Notes under the pieces: model-generated
What the model saw: only the letters and a program-made list of their open reading frames with translations
Databases searched by the model: none
Told to the model about the DNA's origin: nothing
Program-made: the position numbers and the translations under genes
In this document: piece after piece, positions 1 to 10,610 of the stretch
How the letters are laid out: each line of letters opens with the position of its first letter
Numbering within the stretch: position 1 is the stretch's first letter
Assembly: GCA_021904315.1 (NCBI GenBank)
Contig: CM038925.1
Span: 13,208,501-13,272,500, forward strand
Direction of reading: 5' to 3'
Source of the DNA: Sphagnum magellanicum
Lineage: Eukaryota > Streptophyta > Sphagnopsida > Sphagnales > Sphagnaceae
Length of the DNA stretch: 64,000 nucleotides

Positions 1-565
1 GAGCTAATAATTCTTCACGGTCAGAGCACTCAAAACCAAACTGATTTATGTCAAAGTTTATATCACTCCTGAACGAGATTTAAAAAGCTAGAGTGACTAA
101 ACCGGTGTTGGCTGGTTATTGAGTTTGGACTCAGTTATCAAGCCAGTTATCAATAACAACCTATCAGCTGGTGATTGATTTTTTTATAACTGGTCAAATT
201 GATAACTACCTGATATTGAATTAAAAAAAATCTAATAACCTATTTTGATGACCCAATTATCATCTAAGTAGGTTATCAATCTTTAAACATTAATATCAAA
301 AAATTAATTTAAGTTAAAAAATTATGACCAGCTAATAACTGACAGGATAATAATAGGCGGTTATCAATTGATTATTTGGAACCTACTCTGAATGAATGGT
401 CTAGTATGGAGGATAACTCCATGGAGAGTTAGTTACATGCATTTTCAGGAGAAAAATATCCCTGACCATCGAGAAGAAGAATAGTTGGGATAAAGAACAT
501 GGCCTGAAAGCTTTGTTGATGCTACATTGTTAAGCCCGAACAAAGGTTAGCCCACACTAAGTTAG
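1..565. other. Intergenic, GTTATCA-rich
   Basis: No gene is seen. Positions 100-370 hold many scattered copies of GTTATCA and its reverse complement TGATAAC, suggesting an old, decayed repeat. The start of this block (about 98-125) resembles the sequence near 4145-4190 (both read like ACCRGTGTTGG followed by CAGTTA or TGGTTA), so both may be ends of one non-autonomous element family. No target-site duplication could be assigned. Confidence 0.3.
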
Positions 566-1865
566 TGGGTGTTGAAGGTAACAGCCACACTAAAGTTATC
601 CTTGAAGTCACCCTGTCTTTGAGCCTTACTTTGACCCTGTAAACCCTGGTTCATCCCAAATTTGAGTGTAAAGTGAGCACCGTTTAATCAAACTGGGTAT
701 CAGTGCACAAGATTTGCATGAATCTATTCTCGCAAGAGTTGATTTAACAAAGAATATGAGCTGCCATGAAGGCTCAGGTGAAACTCATGTGCAGAGCAAT
801 TTTGGGACCAATTTAGGTGAGAAAAACAGTTTGGTCTTCTATTTTTGTTTCCTGTCTACTGTTTTCATATTGACATTTGACTTCGTCCCCAGTTTTGGCA
901 AAACTGACACTCAGTACCCCCAGTTTCATGTATTTTACAAATAACTCTAATTAGAGTTATCCATGAAATACCTTGAAATTGGGGCGACTGGGTCCTAGTT
1001 TTGGTGAAACTGAGCATGAGATGAGAAGTCAAGATGAAAACAATACAGAGGAGAAAAATAGGGGACCAAACTAGTTTTCTTACCAAAATTGGTTCTCAGG
1101 GGAGTTTGATCCCCAGTTTGGATCTGCCTTATTTGTGTCTTATTGCTGCTCATTTTTTTCATCAAATCAAGACTCATTCTATGATGAAATCCGTAATTTT
1201 TAGAGGATATGGGAGCCAACACTTTTGGGGAGGGCAAAGGGGTGTGATTGAATAAATAATTGAATTTTTCAAGTCATCTATTCAATTTGTCTAAACTATG
1301 GTAATCTTGGTGTGATCTTGGTCTAGATATTTAATAAAAATATTTTAAATATTATATATACATATATAATTGATATGATATAATTGTAATTTAAAATGAA
1401 TTTTGATTTAATTTACATTTGATGAAATTTTTCATGTCATTTATTAGATTTGTTTAAGCCACCTTCATCCCAAACATCCATTTCAATCTATTCTTGGTCT
1501 ATATGTAAAATCTTAACCAGATTCTAAATCTAAATGAATTTTTATGAGGCTAAAATCTTAAGGCCAAGTCAATTCCATATTCACATCTTTCATGTAATTT
1601 CATCAATAGCTCACATCACACATGCAGGTTTCAACCAGAATAAGATGCTGCAAATCTTGGTCACAGTGATCCAGCACCCACCAGCACAACATCCACTGCA
1701 TGCCTGTTATTACTCAGTTGTGGATGAACCTCAACTGAGTTAATATTTGGTTTCACTTTGGTAACTAATTGTGTAAGAAATAGGTCTCACATATAGGTAG
1801 ATAGATAGGAAATAAGGTACTACTAAGTAAGTAGATGGTTTGTACATAGGTAAAGGCTGTTTTTA

Positions 1866-1913
1866 CTACCTACCTACTAACAACCTGCTTGTGGGTTGTT
1901 AGTAAGTAGGTAG
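1866..1913. repeat. Hairpin, 20-bp arms with one mismatch
   Basis: Arm 1866-1885 (CTACCTACCTACTAACAACC) pairs with 1894-1913 (GGTTGTTAGTAAGTAGGTAG) across an 8-nt loop, and flanking T and A runs extend the stem. It lies inside the foldback-like region and is related to sequence near 4100-4150 in reverse orientation. Confidence 0.7.
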
Positions 1914-1929
1914 AAAAAGAGCAACTCAG

Positions 1930-2050
1930 GGAACCACCATGGTTAACTAGGGAACTGGAACCTAACAGAAAATTGTTTCCTGACCACTTACCATTCATCC
2001 TTCATGGTGTTCTGGTGGGTGCTGGTTCACTGTGGCTGAAAATGTTCTGA
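1930..2050. repeat. Dispersed repeat, inverted partner at 3965-4090
   Basis: This stretch matches the reverse complement of about 3965-4090; shared landmarks are TGTTTCCTG, ATCCTTCATGGT and TGGTTCACT. A weaker, direct-orientation relative sits at about 4400-4445. The family is unnamed; it looks like the flank or body of a dispersed non-autonomous element. Confidence 0.5.
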
Positions 2051-2199
2051 ACTCATATCCAGTTTCAGGGGACTGTAGCCAATTTTTCTCATTTTACAGC
2101 TGCACTCAAATTGGGGATCAAACAGGGATTATAGGGTCAAACTAGGGCCCAAAGACAGGGTGACTTTCCAGATAAGTTCACTACCTTCCCAACTTTGGG

Positions 2200-3950
2200 G
2201 CCCAGTCCCCCCCTTCCCCCCTCTTTTGAATCATAACCTGGATTTGTCCCGGGAAGGTTAGACGCACACAAACAAGGAAACCGTCATCTGCTGGGGTCAT
2301 GAGGCAATCCTCCTTCAGGCAAATAGAGAAAGCATGGTCTGTTTGTCTGGTTGGTCGCTAGACAAGTAAGACATGGGTATCCTCAGAACAAAATCATCTG
2401 TGCACTGTGTGTGTTTTTCCAATTTTGTGATGTTGCTGAAGTGACAAACATCCATAAGATGATTTAGCCAGATTTGGCTATAAACAATTGAAAATTTTAA
2501 AAATTTAAGCATCCTTCTATTTTTCTGGTTACCTACTGGAACTTTATGTAGAATCTGACAATTTTTTTATACAATTCAAATTTTTGGCAGCTAGAAATCC
2601 CAAAATTCACGTAATTTTGCCATTTTGAAAAATTACCATTTGGTGAAAATTCTCCAGAAAAAATAAACTGGTTTTAATTTCACTACCCTCACCTCTCTGT
2701 ATGTGCTCTCTGATGTAGGGCTTCTTTAGCTTAAAGAGTATAATAATAATAATATCAAACTCAATAGCATTAGAATTTAGAACTCAACAGATTTCCAAGT
2801 AGATTTGAATTTAGCTTTTTACTTACATTTTGCTGTGCACACTATGACACAAAAATACGAATATGTGCACCAAGGGAACCACAATAACTCATCTCCTATA
2901 TAGTTCATTCACATCTCATATCTTTCATATTTCACATAGGTACGCAACCATCTTCGTGGGAGAGACTATGTACAGTACCTATGACTGATGTTTGGCACGA
3001 AATAATTCACAAAAGGTTAAGCCAATAAAAAGAAATTGTTTAATTGATATTTGTCAAAATTGTTGAAAAAAGTATCACCATTAGGCACCCATTACAAATA
3101 CACAATATAAGGTGTACTTTGCATACCTATTCCTCAATTGTTGAAATTCTATTAAATTAAATTTGAAACTGCTGAACCTTGTTTTCTAAAATAAATAAAT
3201 ATTCAGCAATATTAGTCGAAGGTATGGATGGCATTATGAATTGTGGAGAGATAGGCCGCCCAGTGGGTTAACAGTGAGGGATTTGGGCATGTGCAGGAGG
3301 TCATGCCTGAATTTCCAGACAATAGCAAAACAGGCATAATGGTCTATTTATCGATACTTGGCATGCTCCATTACATAATGGTTTTCATCTGTGGATTTGC
3401 AGAATGGTCATGTGGATTTACATAATGGTCATGTGAATTTTACAGAATGATCTTGTAAATAATAATAGGTCTTGGCACTTGCCCATGTTATTATGTTTGG
3501 TAGCCTCCCACAGGACACCTTCATCTTGCGTGTAGAATTTGTAGGCAAAATGAACACCCAACTACATGATTTAAGTAGGCATCTGAATACTCATCTTGTA
3601 TATGTGGTCACCTTGGTAATCAAAAAATATTGTTTTGGGTCAAAATGAACATTACCCACATAATTCTGTACATAATTTTCCAAAGAGACAGTGGGCAGCA
3701 AATGTGCTAGTACCTTTTCAATTTTTTTAGTTTTCATCAAAGTGGCAAATTATTTGCTGGAAAAACAGATTTTACACTTTAAAAATACATGTTTCTTTTC
3801 CTAGTTGTTCTCAAAAAACATTTGCCCAATAATGAAATTGCCACTACAATCCAAATTCAAAGGCATGTCATCTTTGACCTCCTCTAACAAAATTGACTTC
3901 TTGTTGAAGAGATTTCTTAAGCTATCCTGTAAAAAGCCGACTGAATGACA
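2200..3950. other. Intergenic, no gene seen
   Basis: AT-rich sequence without convincing coding potential. A short degenerate repeat around the phrase CATAATGGTCATGTG occurs at about 3380-3440. Nothing else could be supported. Confidence 0.4.
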
Positions 3951-4388
3951 CCTAGGTACCTACAGCTTGACAAAGTGGCCAGAGTGAACCAACAGCTAGC
4001 CACTGGTGGACCATGAAGGATGGATGGCAGGTGGACAGGAAACAGTTTTTCATTGAGTTCCACTTCTCCACCAACAATTGGTGTACAGCTTAGTTTATGC
4101 TTTCACTTACTACCAACTAACAACCCACTAGCACTTACTTATGTATTGACCAGTGTTGGGCAGTTACCTGGTTTGGCCAGTTAAAACCACTGGTACTGGT
4201 TTCGGTTAGTAAAACCCAAATTGGAATTGAGTCTGATTTTAGGAACCAGGTTTAAAACCAGATTCAATTCTAGAATCAAAACCAAACCTGGACCCAAAAT
4301 TGAAACAAAAACTATCCTACCCGCAGGATAGGTTACCATGATGAAGTCCAGCATCAACTCAGTTACAGTTCATCCATCCAGAGCTGAG

Positions 4389-4811
4389 TCATAAAAGGCT
4401 TCCAATGGATGGTGTGCTGGTGGCTGTTGGTTCAGTCTGGCCAAACAGAACTCCTTTCCTTACAGCAACTGCAGCAGCAGCAGCCATCCCAGCAACCCCA
4501 GAAGAAGATGATGATGAGATGATCCTCCCACTTCTGGGTTGACATCCAGTTCTCATTCCACACAAAAGACATACAGAACTTCTCACAAAGTAAACAACAA
4601 CAAAGATGAGAGGGGCCACAGGCCACTTTCGTGTGTACTTAATCTTTAGATCTTGCACCCGACCCACTTTATCAGGGTTGGCCGGTGCCGTGGTGGCCGC
4701 CACGGCACCGGCCAAGCCGCCTTTGACTACAAACTTGACGAGAGACTCAACCATCACTAAGATACTTATAAATTTGAAAAGTGCGTAATTCAATGGCATA
4801 CTTTCTTTCAT
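4389..4811 (-). CDS. Hypothetical small membrane protein, doubtful
   Basis: An open frame of 140 codons. The product would have a hydrophobic, Ala/Gly-rich stretch near residues 18-45, a second hydrophobic stretch near 65-85 (VAPLIFVVVYFV), a Ser run and an Ala-rich tail. I do not recognise it. The Ala/Gly-rich part is encoded by a near-perfect GC-rich palindrome, so the frame may stay open because of composition rather than selection. No partner gene or splice signals support it. It could be a real small membrane protein or chance. Confidence 0.2.
   Translation of the reverse strand: MKESMPLNYALFKFISILVMVESLVKFVVKGGLAGAVAATTAPANPDKVGRVQDLKIKYTRKWPVAPLIFVVVYFVRSSVCLLCGMRTGCQPRSGRIISSSSSSGVAGMAAAAAVAVRKGVLFGQTEPTATSTPSIGSLL
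4678..4715. repeat. GC-rich perfect palindrome, 16-bp arms
   Basis: Arm 4678-4693 (TTGGCCGGTGCCGTGG) is the exact reverse complement of 4700-4715, with a 6-nt centre (TGGCCG) that is itself almost self-complementary. The 38 nt are strikingly GC-rich inside an AT-rich neighbourhood. As RNA from either strand this would form one very stable stem. Confidence 0.85.
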
Positions 4812-6640
4812 ACTCAGCTCATGATGAGTTCTAGACCCTCTATACTATCAGTAGCTCCTAGTAATGAAATAAGTGCTACAGAAGTGGGGAGACACTTAGT
4901 TTGCTAACCAACAGCATCTCCATGGGCAGCAATATAATACTCTGCTTATAATACTTTGGATGAAGTATAACCTTTACGTATAGTGAAACTCTTCTTCACC
5001 CTTTACTGTATACAGCTACTACCTCTTTTGTGAAAGATTATTGTATGAGGATGTGAGCTAAACATGCATTTTTTTATGACATGTATTTTCGATGGTTATG
5101 ATATATGTAGGCCAAACGAGGTGTTTATTTCCATGTAGAGTTGTAAAGAATGGGTACTTGGTGATGGCTATCTCACCAACTAATATATGTGACTGAGTAG
5201 GTATCTCCAGTGGGCTTTTTTTTCTCAATTTTGTGATATCAAAAATTTGGCAAAACTAGTCCTGATCTTGATTCTCCACTAGGCAATTGGATATATATAT
5301 ATAACACATTTAGTATGTTATGATGGCACCAATATTTTGTATGATGAGGTTTTTAAAATATGCGGGAATGACGACTTTTGCCTGGCCGCTTTTCCTTATA
5401 AAGGACGCCAACAACATGTGTGAAACAAGTATTGCTATTGTTTTTGCTTCGCTTTATATCAATTTGGAGAGAGAGAGAGAAAGAGGGAAAACTTTCTACC
5501 TGTCAGGACCTATACTTGTGGGAAACCCTAGAAATGTGTGTGTTTTTGTTGCACTGCATGAACAACTTTAATGAGATTTTCCTAGACATAGCACATGATG
5601 AAGTTACTCAACCTTGAATCCCAAAATGCACACATTGAAATGAAAGCCCAACCCTAAGTCCTTAACCCTATGACAAATCCCTCTGCAACAAAATAAATTC
5701 CTTAGGCAATGTCGAATCCAAAACCTGTTCAAACAAAAATCAATGATGTCCAAAACTACAAGCAAATATCACTGTACTATTTTTCCATATTGCTACTACA
5801 AAACCAACTTTCCTTATTTGACTTGTCATGTTTTGGGTTGATTCAATTTGTTGAAAAGGTGGCAATGTCAACAAGGCACATGTAGTGAAGGATTTTGATC
5901 TAATTTATTTGGATGCACTAGGGAAGTGCAACAGCTTATCAAAGCTTGAGTGAAATGTCTTGAAATTTGGAACTCTTTAGTTCCCACATAGTACAAGGGT
6001 GACTTCAATTTTGAAAATTTTCATTTCGAAAATTGAATATTCGTAGGATACTACAAAGAAAATCTTCACTTTCCTTCTCAAAATTTTGATGTTTCAAAAA
6101 AAATTTGAGAAAATCACCATTTCTAAAAATAATATTAGCTGTGCCAAAGCTACCAAGGTACTACCGTATTCAACTATCACCAATGAAAGGATCAATTCTT
6201 CCATTATGGAAGGTACCCATTACACCCCTGCCAGGGCGCCCCACCCCTTAAGTGCAACCATACCAAGAGTTAAAAATAGAGGCACGATGTGGCTCTACAC
6301 ACCAACAAGGAACCCTTAAAACAAGTACTTTCAGTCAAAGCAAAATAAATCAAAGACTTCAGTAGAATGCAATAATGAACACAACAACAAAAATGAGCAT
6401 GACACTATTAAATGGGAAAAAGTGGGGTCGGTTTAGGAACCAGATAAACCCATGTCCATAGGTGGGCCATGTGAACCATTGCTACATGGCAGCTTGTGAT
6501 AGGAGTTCATTTGATCTAAACAACCCCCTCGCCCTTTTCTTCAGCTTTTAGATTTAGGGTTTCCTATGAAAACTTAAGAAAGTGAGTTGCTTCCAATTTG
6601 TGTGTCTTCTTATTGTTTACTAGCTGAATAGTACCTCGGT
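4812..6640. other. Intergenic, no gene seen
   Basis: No coding region was recognised. A short GA run (GAGAGAGAGAGAAAGAGGG) lies at about 5467-5486. Short open frames here show no family features. Confidence 0.4.
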
Positions 6641-6800
6641 CCAATTAGAGACACCATTCATCCATCCAACTAGAAACAACATTCAATCCATTCAACTAGA
6701 AACAAAGTTCATCCATCCACGTGGAGACAACTTTCATCCATCCAGTTACAAAATACAAGTTTCATGCATCCACTTAGAGACAACTCTCATCCATCCAATA
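6641..6800. repeat. Minisatellite, about 26-bp unit, 6 copies
   Basis: The unit reads approximately CCAACTAGAGACAACNTTCATCCAT, with unit starts near 6641, 6666, 6692, 6718, 6742, 6770 and 6795. Units are diverged, so the array looks old. Related CATCCAT-rich sequence occurs at 43,420-43,480. Confidence 0.7.
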
Positions 6801-7439
6801 ATTATAAACAACTTCTAGAAATAAGTTTTCGTTCTCATGACGTTGACTTTGAAGCGTGAAGCGAACGCTTTTCCTTTTTGGGTTTCGGGGAGTTGGGGGG
6901 AGAGGAGGGGACAAAGTGGGCCAATTGGGGGTAACATTTAGGCAGGTGATATCAATAAGGGTAAATCTGGACTAACAAAAATTAGAAATAAACCTCAAAA
7001 CTGAGTTTAAAAAATGGTAGAAGTGTGCAGTGTGGAGTCCGAGCATCTTGTTTTCTGCAAGCTTCTATACTTTGCAATCCTAGGCTAAATACACTAAAAA
7101 CATCCAAGCAAGTCTTAGTGTTTACAAATCATTTGATACCCACATTCTTGCAACCCATTTGGTACCCACATTCTTGCAACCCCATTCACCTCCGGCCTGT
7201 GAGACTATAATGGGTATGTTTGCCTAATATTAAGTATAGGAATGGGTACCTGGGTAACTCTAATGGAGCAGGGAGTCCCCAAAATACCTGCCCTTGGCTC
7301 TCTCGCCTTAGGGTCAGTTATTTTGAGAACTCCTGCTGCGCTCCTTGTGAGTTTACCTTGCGCGTAAAGTCCCTTTCCCTTACCTTTTTTTCCTCGTTTA
7401 AAATTTATTTTCCAAAAAAGAATTTATTATTAGGTATTA

Positions 7440-8314
7440 TTGTACAGCAGAATTGGATTGTAGCCGATTCTGGCGGCAGAATCGCGGCCGGGCAGCGGCG
7501 CGCGGGGGTGCCCCCCTCGCCCCCCTTTTCTCTGGCACCCCCGATCGCCCCTGTCGTGGTGGGCCAGCCTGCGCCCTCTTTGCCGCTGGCGGTGTTGTTG
7601 TTGGTGGTGGTGGGGGGAAAGCGAGGGACGGAGAGCGATAGACGGAGGGAGACAGGCGGCCATGGCAACAGCTGAGCGGAGACAGAAGAAGAGACAGTAG
7701 AAACAAAAGAGAGAGAGAGAGAGACAGAAGAGGCGGTGGAGAGTAGCTATCCTTTTTCTACCTGTTTTCTGGTGGACACGGGGTTTCTCATCATCGGCCT
7801 TTTTCTCCTTTTTCTTTTGTCTGAGAACGCTGTGATTTTGCTTTCTCGTGCTTTCTCGTGGACTTTAACGAGCGAGAGAGAGAGAGAGAGAGAGAAATCC
7901 TTGTTTGTCTTTTGGAGAGGTTGAGGGTGATCAGAAGAGTTGAAGTGGATTGTCTGGTGATGGATATGTGGGAAGTAGGGAGGCTAGGGTTAGGGGATGG
8001 GGAAGAAGGGGGGGAGGGGAGAAGAAGAGAAGGAGGAGAAGAAGAAGACGAAGAAGATATCGTACCCTATTATTAGGGATACTGAAGGTCATGGCTGGTG
8101 ATGGTTTGGGATTCTGAAGGTCATGTATGTATGTGTGTGTGTGTAGAAGGGAGTGGTGAGATGGTTTTTTTCTGTTTATCGATCGGTGTGTTTTCTGTGT
8201 CATCAAATAGCAGTAGCAACAATTAGGCAAAAAGGTTGTTGCTGTGCAGAAGAAGAAGAACAGGACGACTGAAGGATTTTATTTATTTTCTTTTTTGGGG
8301 GGAGGGGAGTTATC
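7440..8314 (+). promoter_or_regulatory. GC-rich leader and promoter region of the ERF gene
   Basis: The sequence turns sharply GC-rich at 7480-7640, then carries GA runs at 7708-7722 and 7872-7895, a GT run near 8128-8142 and purine-rich stretches up to the ERF start codon. Long GA/CT tracts are common in plant 5' leaders. Upstream ATGs are present, including one at 7960 that opens a 38-codon acidic frame ending at 8076. The transcription start cannot be read from sequence, so the promoter/leader boundary is inference. Confidence 0.5.
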
Positions 8315-9226
8315 ATGGCTCAAAGGGTTGAGAGAGCGGGGGGGAATATGAAGCCTCACCAAGCCGAACAGGGTGCACACTTCAGAGGCGTGAGGAAGAG
8401 GCCGTGGGGCAGATTCGCTGCTGAGATCCGTGATCCATGGAAGAAGACCAGAGTGTGGCTAGGTACGTTTGACACAGCCGAGGAAGCTGCCAGGGCTTAC
8501 GATGCTGCAGCCAGAGCTTTAAGAGGTACCAAGGCCAAGACCAACTTTACTTTCCCTTGTGATGATCAGAGCACCAGTCAAAGCTCCACTGTAGAGTCCT
8601 GGAGTTCTCCCAAGAACCTCCATCGTGCTGCTGCTCCATCAGATGGTCACACAAAGAATCTGCATAGATCTGGTCTTATATGTGATTCCTCCTGGCGGAG
8701 CCGGCTGGATCTTAATGTTTCCCTCATGGAGACGGCTTGTGTGGAGGAGGAGCCCAGCAGCAGACCAGCAGCAGCAACTTTCAAGACTGTCAGTGTTGGA
8801 CGCTCCTGTATGAGCCCTGCTGCTGCTGCTGAAGGCATTGTCACATGTGCTGCTGCTGTGTCTGGTAAGCGAGGAGCCATTTCTCCTCTTCAGATGGTTG
8901 TTTTTGAAGACATGGACCCCATGCCCTTCTGTGGTGGGGACAAGCGGCAAAAAGGCTTGAAAATGGATGGAATATCTACACAGAGAAGAGGAGATTTAGG
9001 AGTAGGAAGGGATTGGTTGGGGGTTGTTGACATGACTGGGATGATGCAGCAAAGCCCAGGAGCTGAGACTCGAGCTTGTCACAGTGATTGCGACTCATCT
9101 TCCTCTGTGATTCTCAACTCCGAGGCCACATGTGTGGATCCACAGCAACCACAGCAGCAGCAGGATGTCAAGCCCACAACAAGAACTATCCCATTCTTGG
9201 ATCTAAATCTTCCTCCCTGCTTGTAG
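8315..9226 (+). CDS. AP2/ERF transcriptional repressor, ERF group VIII (EAR)
   Basis: A 303-residue intronless protein. Residues about 22-80 form one AP2/ERF DNA-binding domain ([20 protein letters not shown] to the TKAKTNF end). It has the Ala and Asp in AAEIRD that mark the ERF type, which binds GCC-box DNA, rather than the DREB type. The protein ends in FLDLNLPP, the EAR motif that recruits TOPLESS-type co-repressors, and a second LDLN motif lies near residue 130 (RLDLNVSL). Both support a nuclear repressor of the AtERF3/4/8 kind, often linked to ethylene and stress responses. Between them lie Ser-, Ala- and Gln-rich linkers, expected for the family. The start codon gives a short N-terminus directly before the domain. 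Its 3' end is duplicated downstream. The exact orthologue is not assigned. Confidence 0.93.
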   Translation: MAQRVERAGGNMKPHQAEQGAHFRGVRKRPWGRFAAEIRDPWKKTRVWLGTFDTAEEAARAYDAAARALRGTKAKTNFTFPCDDQSTSQSSTVESWSSPKNLHRAAAPSDGHTKNLHRSGLICDSSWRSRLDLNVSLMETACVEEEPSSRPAAATFKTVSVGRSCMSPAAAAEGIVTCAAAVSGKRGAISPLQMVVFEDMDPMPFCGGDKRQKGLKMDGISTQRRGDLGVGRDWLGVVDMTGMMQQSPGAETRACHSDCDSSSSVILNSEATCVDPQQPQQQQDVKPTTRTIPFLDLNLPPCL

Positions 9227-9439
9227 TGAAGCTCATCAGAGAGACATGAACATGCTATTCACCACACAAACGCTGACTGTTCTTGTGGCAGACTGTTCCA
9301 GACTGTCTCAAACTTTGCTTAGTTTGCTTCACCATCATAAAAGCCATTCATAAAGGATGCCGAGTGTTATACCATTTTGCTTATTGCACTTGTCACTTAC
9401 TCCATTTGCAACTCAATTTTTGCAATTTTGGAAGACCTA

Positions 9440-9850
9440 GAAAATAGGAAGGGATTGGTTGGGAGTGAAGATGGCGGGTGGGAGGCAGCAGAGGTCAGGA
9501 GGTGAGGTTTGCAACCGTCAAAGCAATCATGACATATCATCATCCTCTGTGATGTGCAACTCAATGGCTACTTATGGGCAGTGGCAGCAGCAGCATCCAC
9601 AGCCAGAAGCCAAGCCTGTGATGAGAAACTCTCTGCCAGTTTCTAGCTCTGATCTCTCCCCCTCTCTGTAGTGAAGCTCGCGAGAGAAACACAATCGTGC
9701 TTCTTGTCGCTACACTATTGTGGTGTTTCTTGTAGTAGACAGTTTCAAAACAGTTGTTGCCTTTGCGAAAATGTTTCACTATCATCAATCATTGATATAA
9801 GATGTGAGTGCTATACCATTTACTTATAACACTCCGTCACTTGCTTCATG
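9440..9850 (+). pseudogene. Decayed tandem copy of the ERF 3' end
   Basis: From about 9441 the sequence repeats the ERF gene from about 9000 onward (GGAAGGGATTGGTTGGG in both), offset by about 440 bp. It runs through the coding 3' end, the stop (TGTAGTGAAGCTC in both) and about 180 bp of 3' untranslated sequence. An open frame at 9459-9671 covers the matching coding part: the SSSSV and Gln-rich segments remain. The end that should read DLNLPP reads SSSDLSPSL, so the EAR motif is gone. There is no AP2 domain, so it cannot be a transcription factor on its own. It may be an alternative 3' end of the ERF transcript or simply a relic. Confidence 0.75.
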
Positions 9851-10610
9851 TGCATCTTTTACTTCTGTGATATTTCCATATGTGCAAGCATTGTCTTCTG
9901 GCACATTGATCAGAAGTAGTGAATAAGCAGTTGCTCCTCATGGCCTGAATATTATTGTTAGTCTGCAACATGCATGTTCCAGGAGACTTTTAATTCTGCA
10001 CAAATTGGATCAGTTAGCCATCACACTGATTTTCTGTACCTCTATAGGTCTGAGGAGTTTTGCCAGTTTGGTAATGAAAAGAGTTATTGCAGGATGTTGG
10101 CCAGGTTGCAAACTCCTGGGAGAGTTTTGATGCTGCTGTTTGCCAGAGCTACAGCAAAGAAGAGGGTACTTGTAAGAATACACATCTTTCTCTGTTCACT
10201 ATTCTGTTGATGCATGTGGAGTTCCAACTAGCTTTTGTCTTTTGACAATTGCACTAAGACCTGAAATGTTTTTGAGATAGAACTTCAATCCCAGGATTCC
10301 ATGCTGGAGGTTGCTTAGAAACTGAAGAATCAAGGAAGAATGCTTGATGAGGGTCTGACACTAAACAAGATTGCAGAAGTTTCTTCTGCCCAGTTGATTT
10401 TAGTCAGCAACTCAAGCAGATTTCTGTTTTTGAAAGATCGCTCAAAGGTTAGGTGAAGGGTGTTTGAAGTTATTGTCCACTGGAATCAGGTCCTTTAGGA
10501 CAGAGAATTGCTGTGATGTGTCTAAAAGATGATGCAATACCAGTGATGTATGCACAAAGAGCCTGGCATGTCCAACAAACAGACGGCCTCTATAGTCAGC
10601 TGCCTTGACA
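9851..10610. other. Intergenic, no gene seen
   Basis: No coding region was recognised between the ERF relic and the 3' end of the minus-strand plastid-type gene. Confidence 0.4.

Larger units (their letters stand above)
570..2190. mobile_element. Foldback element with long imperfect inverted ends
   Basis: The stretch at about 570-690 reappears as an imperfect reverse complement at about 2085-2190; shared landmarks are CACCCTGTCTTTG, TTTGACCCT and AATTTGAGTG. The ends are therefore roughly 100-bp inverted repeats about 1.6 kb apart. Inside, 800-950 is again an imperfect reverse complement of 955-1110, centred on AACTCTAATTAGAGTT at 945-960. No transposase reading frame is visible, and the short open frames here are by-products of the palindromes. 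Long inverted ends without coding sequence fit a non-autonomous MULE-like or foldback element. The exact ends and target duplication were not resolved. Confidence 0.5.

Noticed and set aside
714-1237. Three short open frames with similar hydrophobic sequences on both strands
   Set aside because: Their similarity is explained by the palindrome at 800-1110, not by related proteins.
7858-8076. Arg/Glu repeat reading frame before the ERF gene
   Set aside because: The first part has no ATG start and comes from a GA microsatellite; only the ATG at 7960 was kept as a possible upstream frame.
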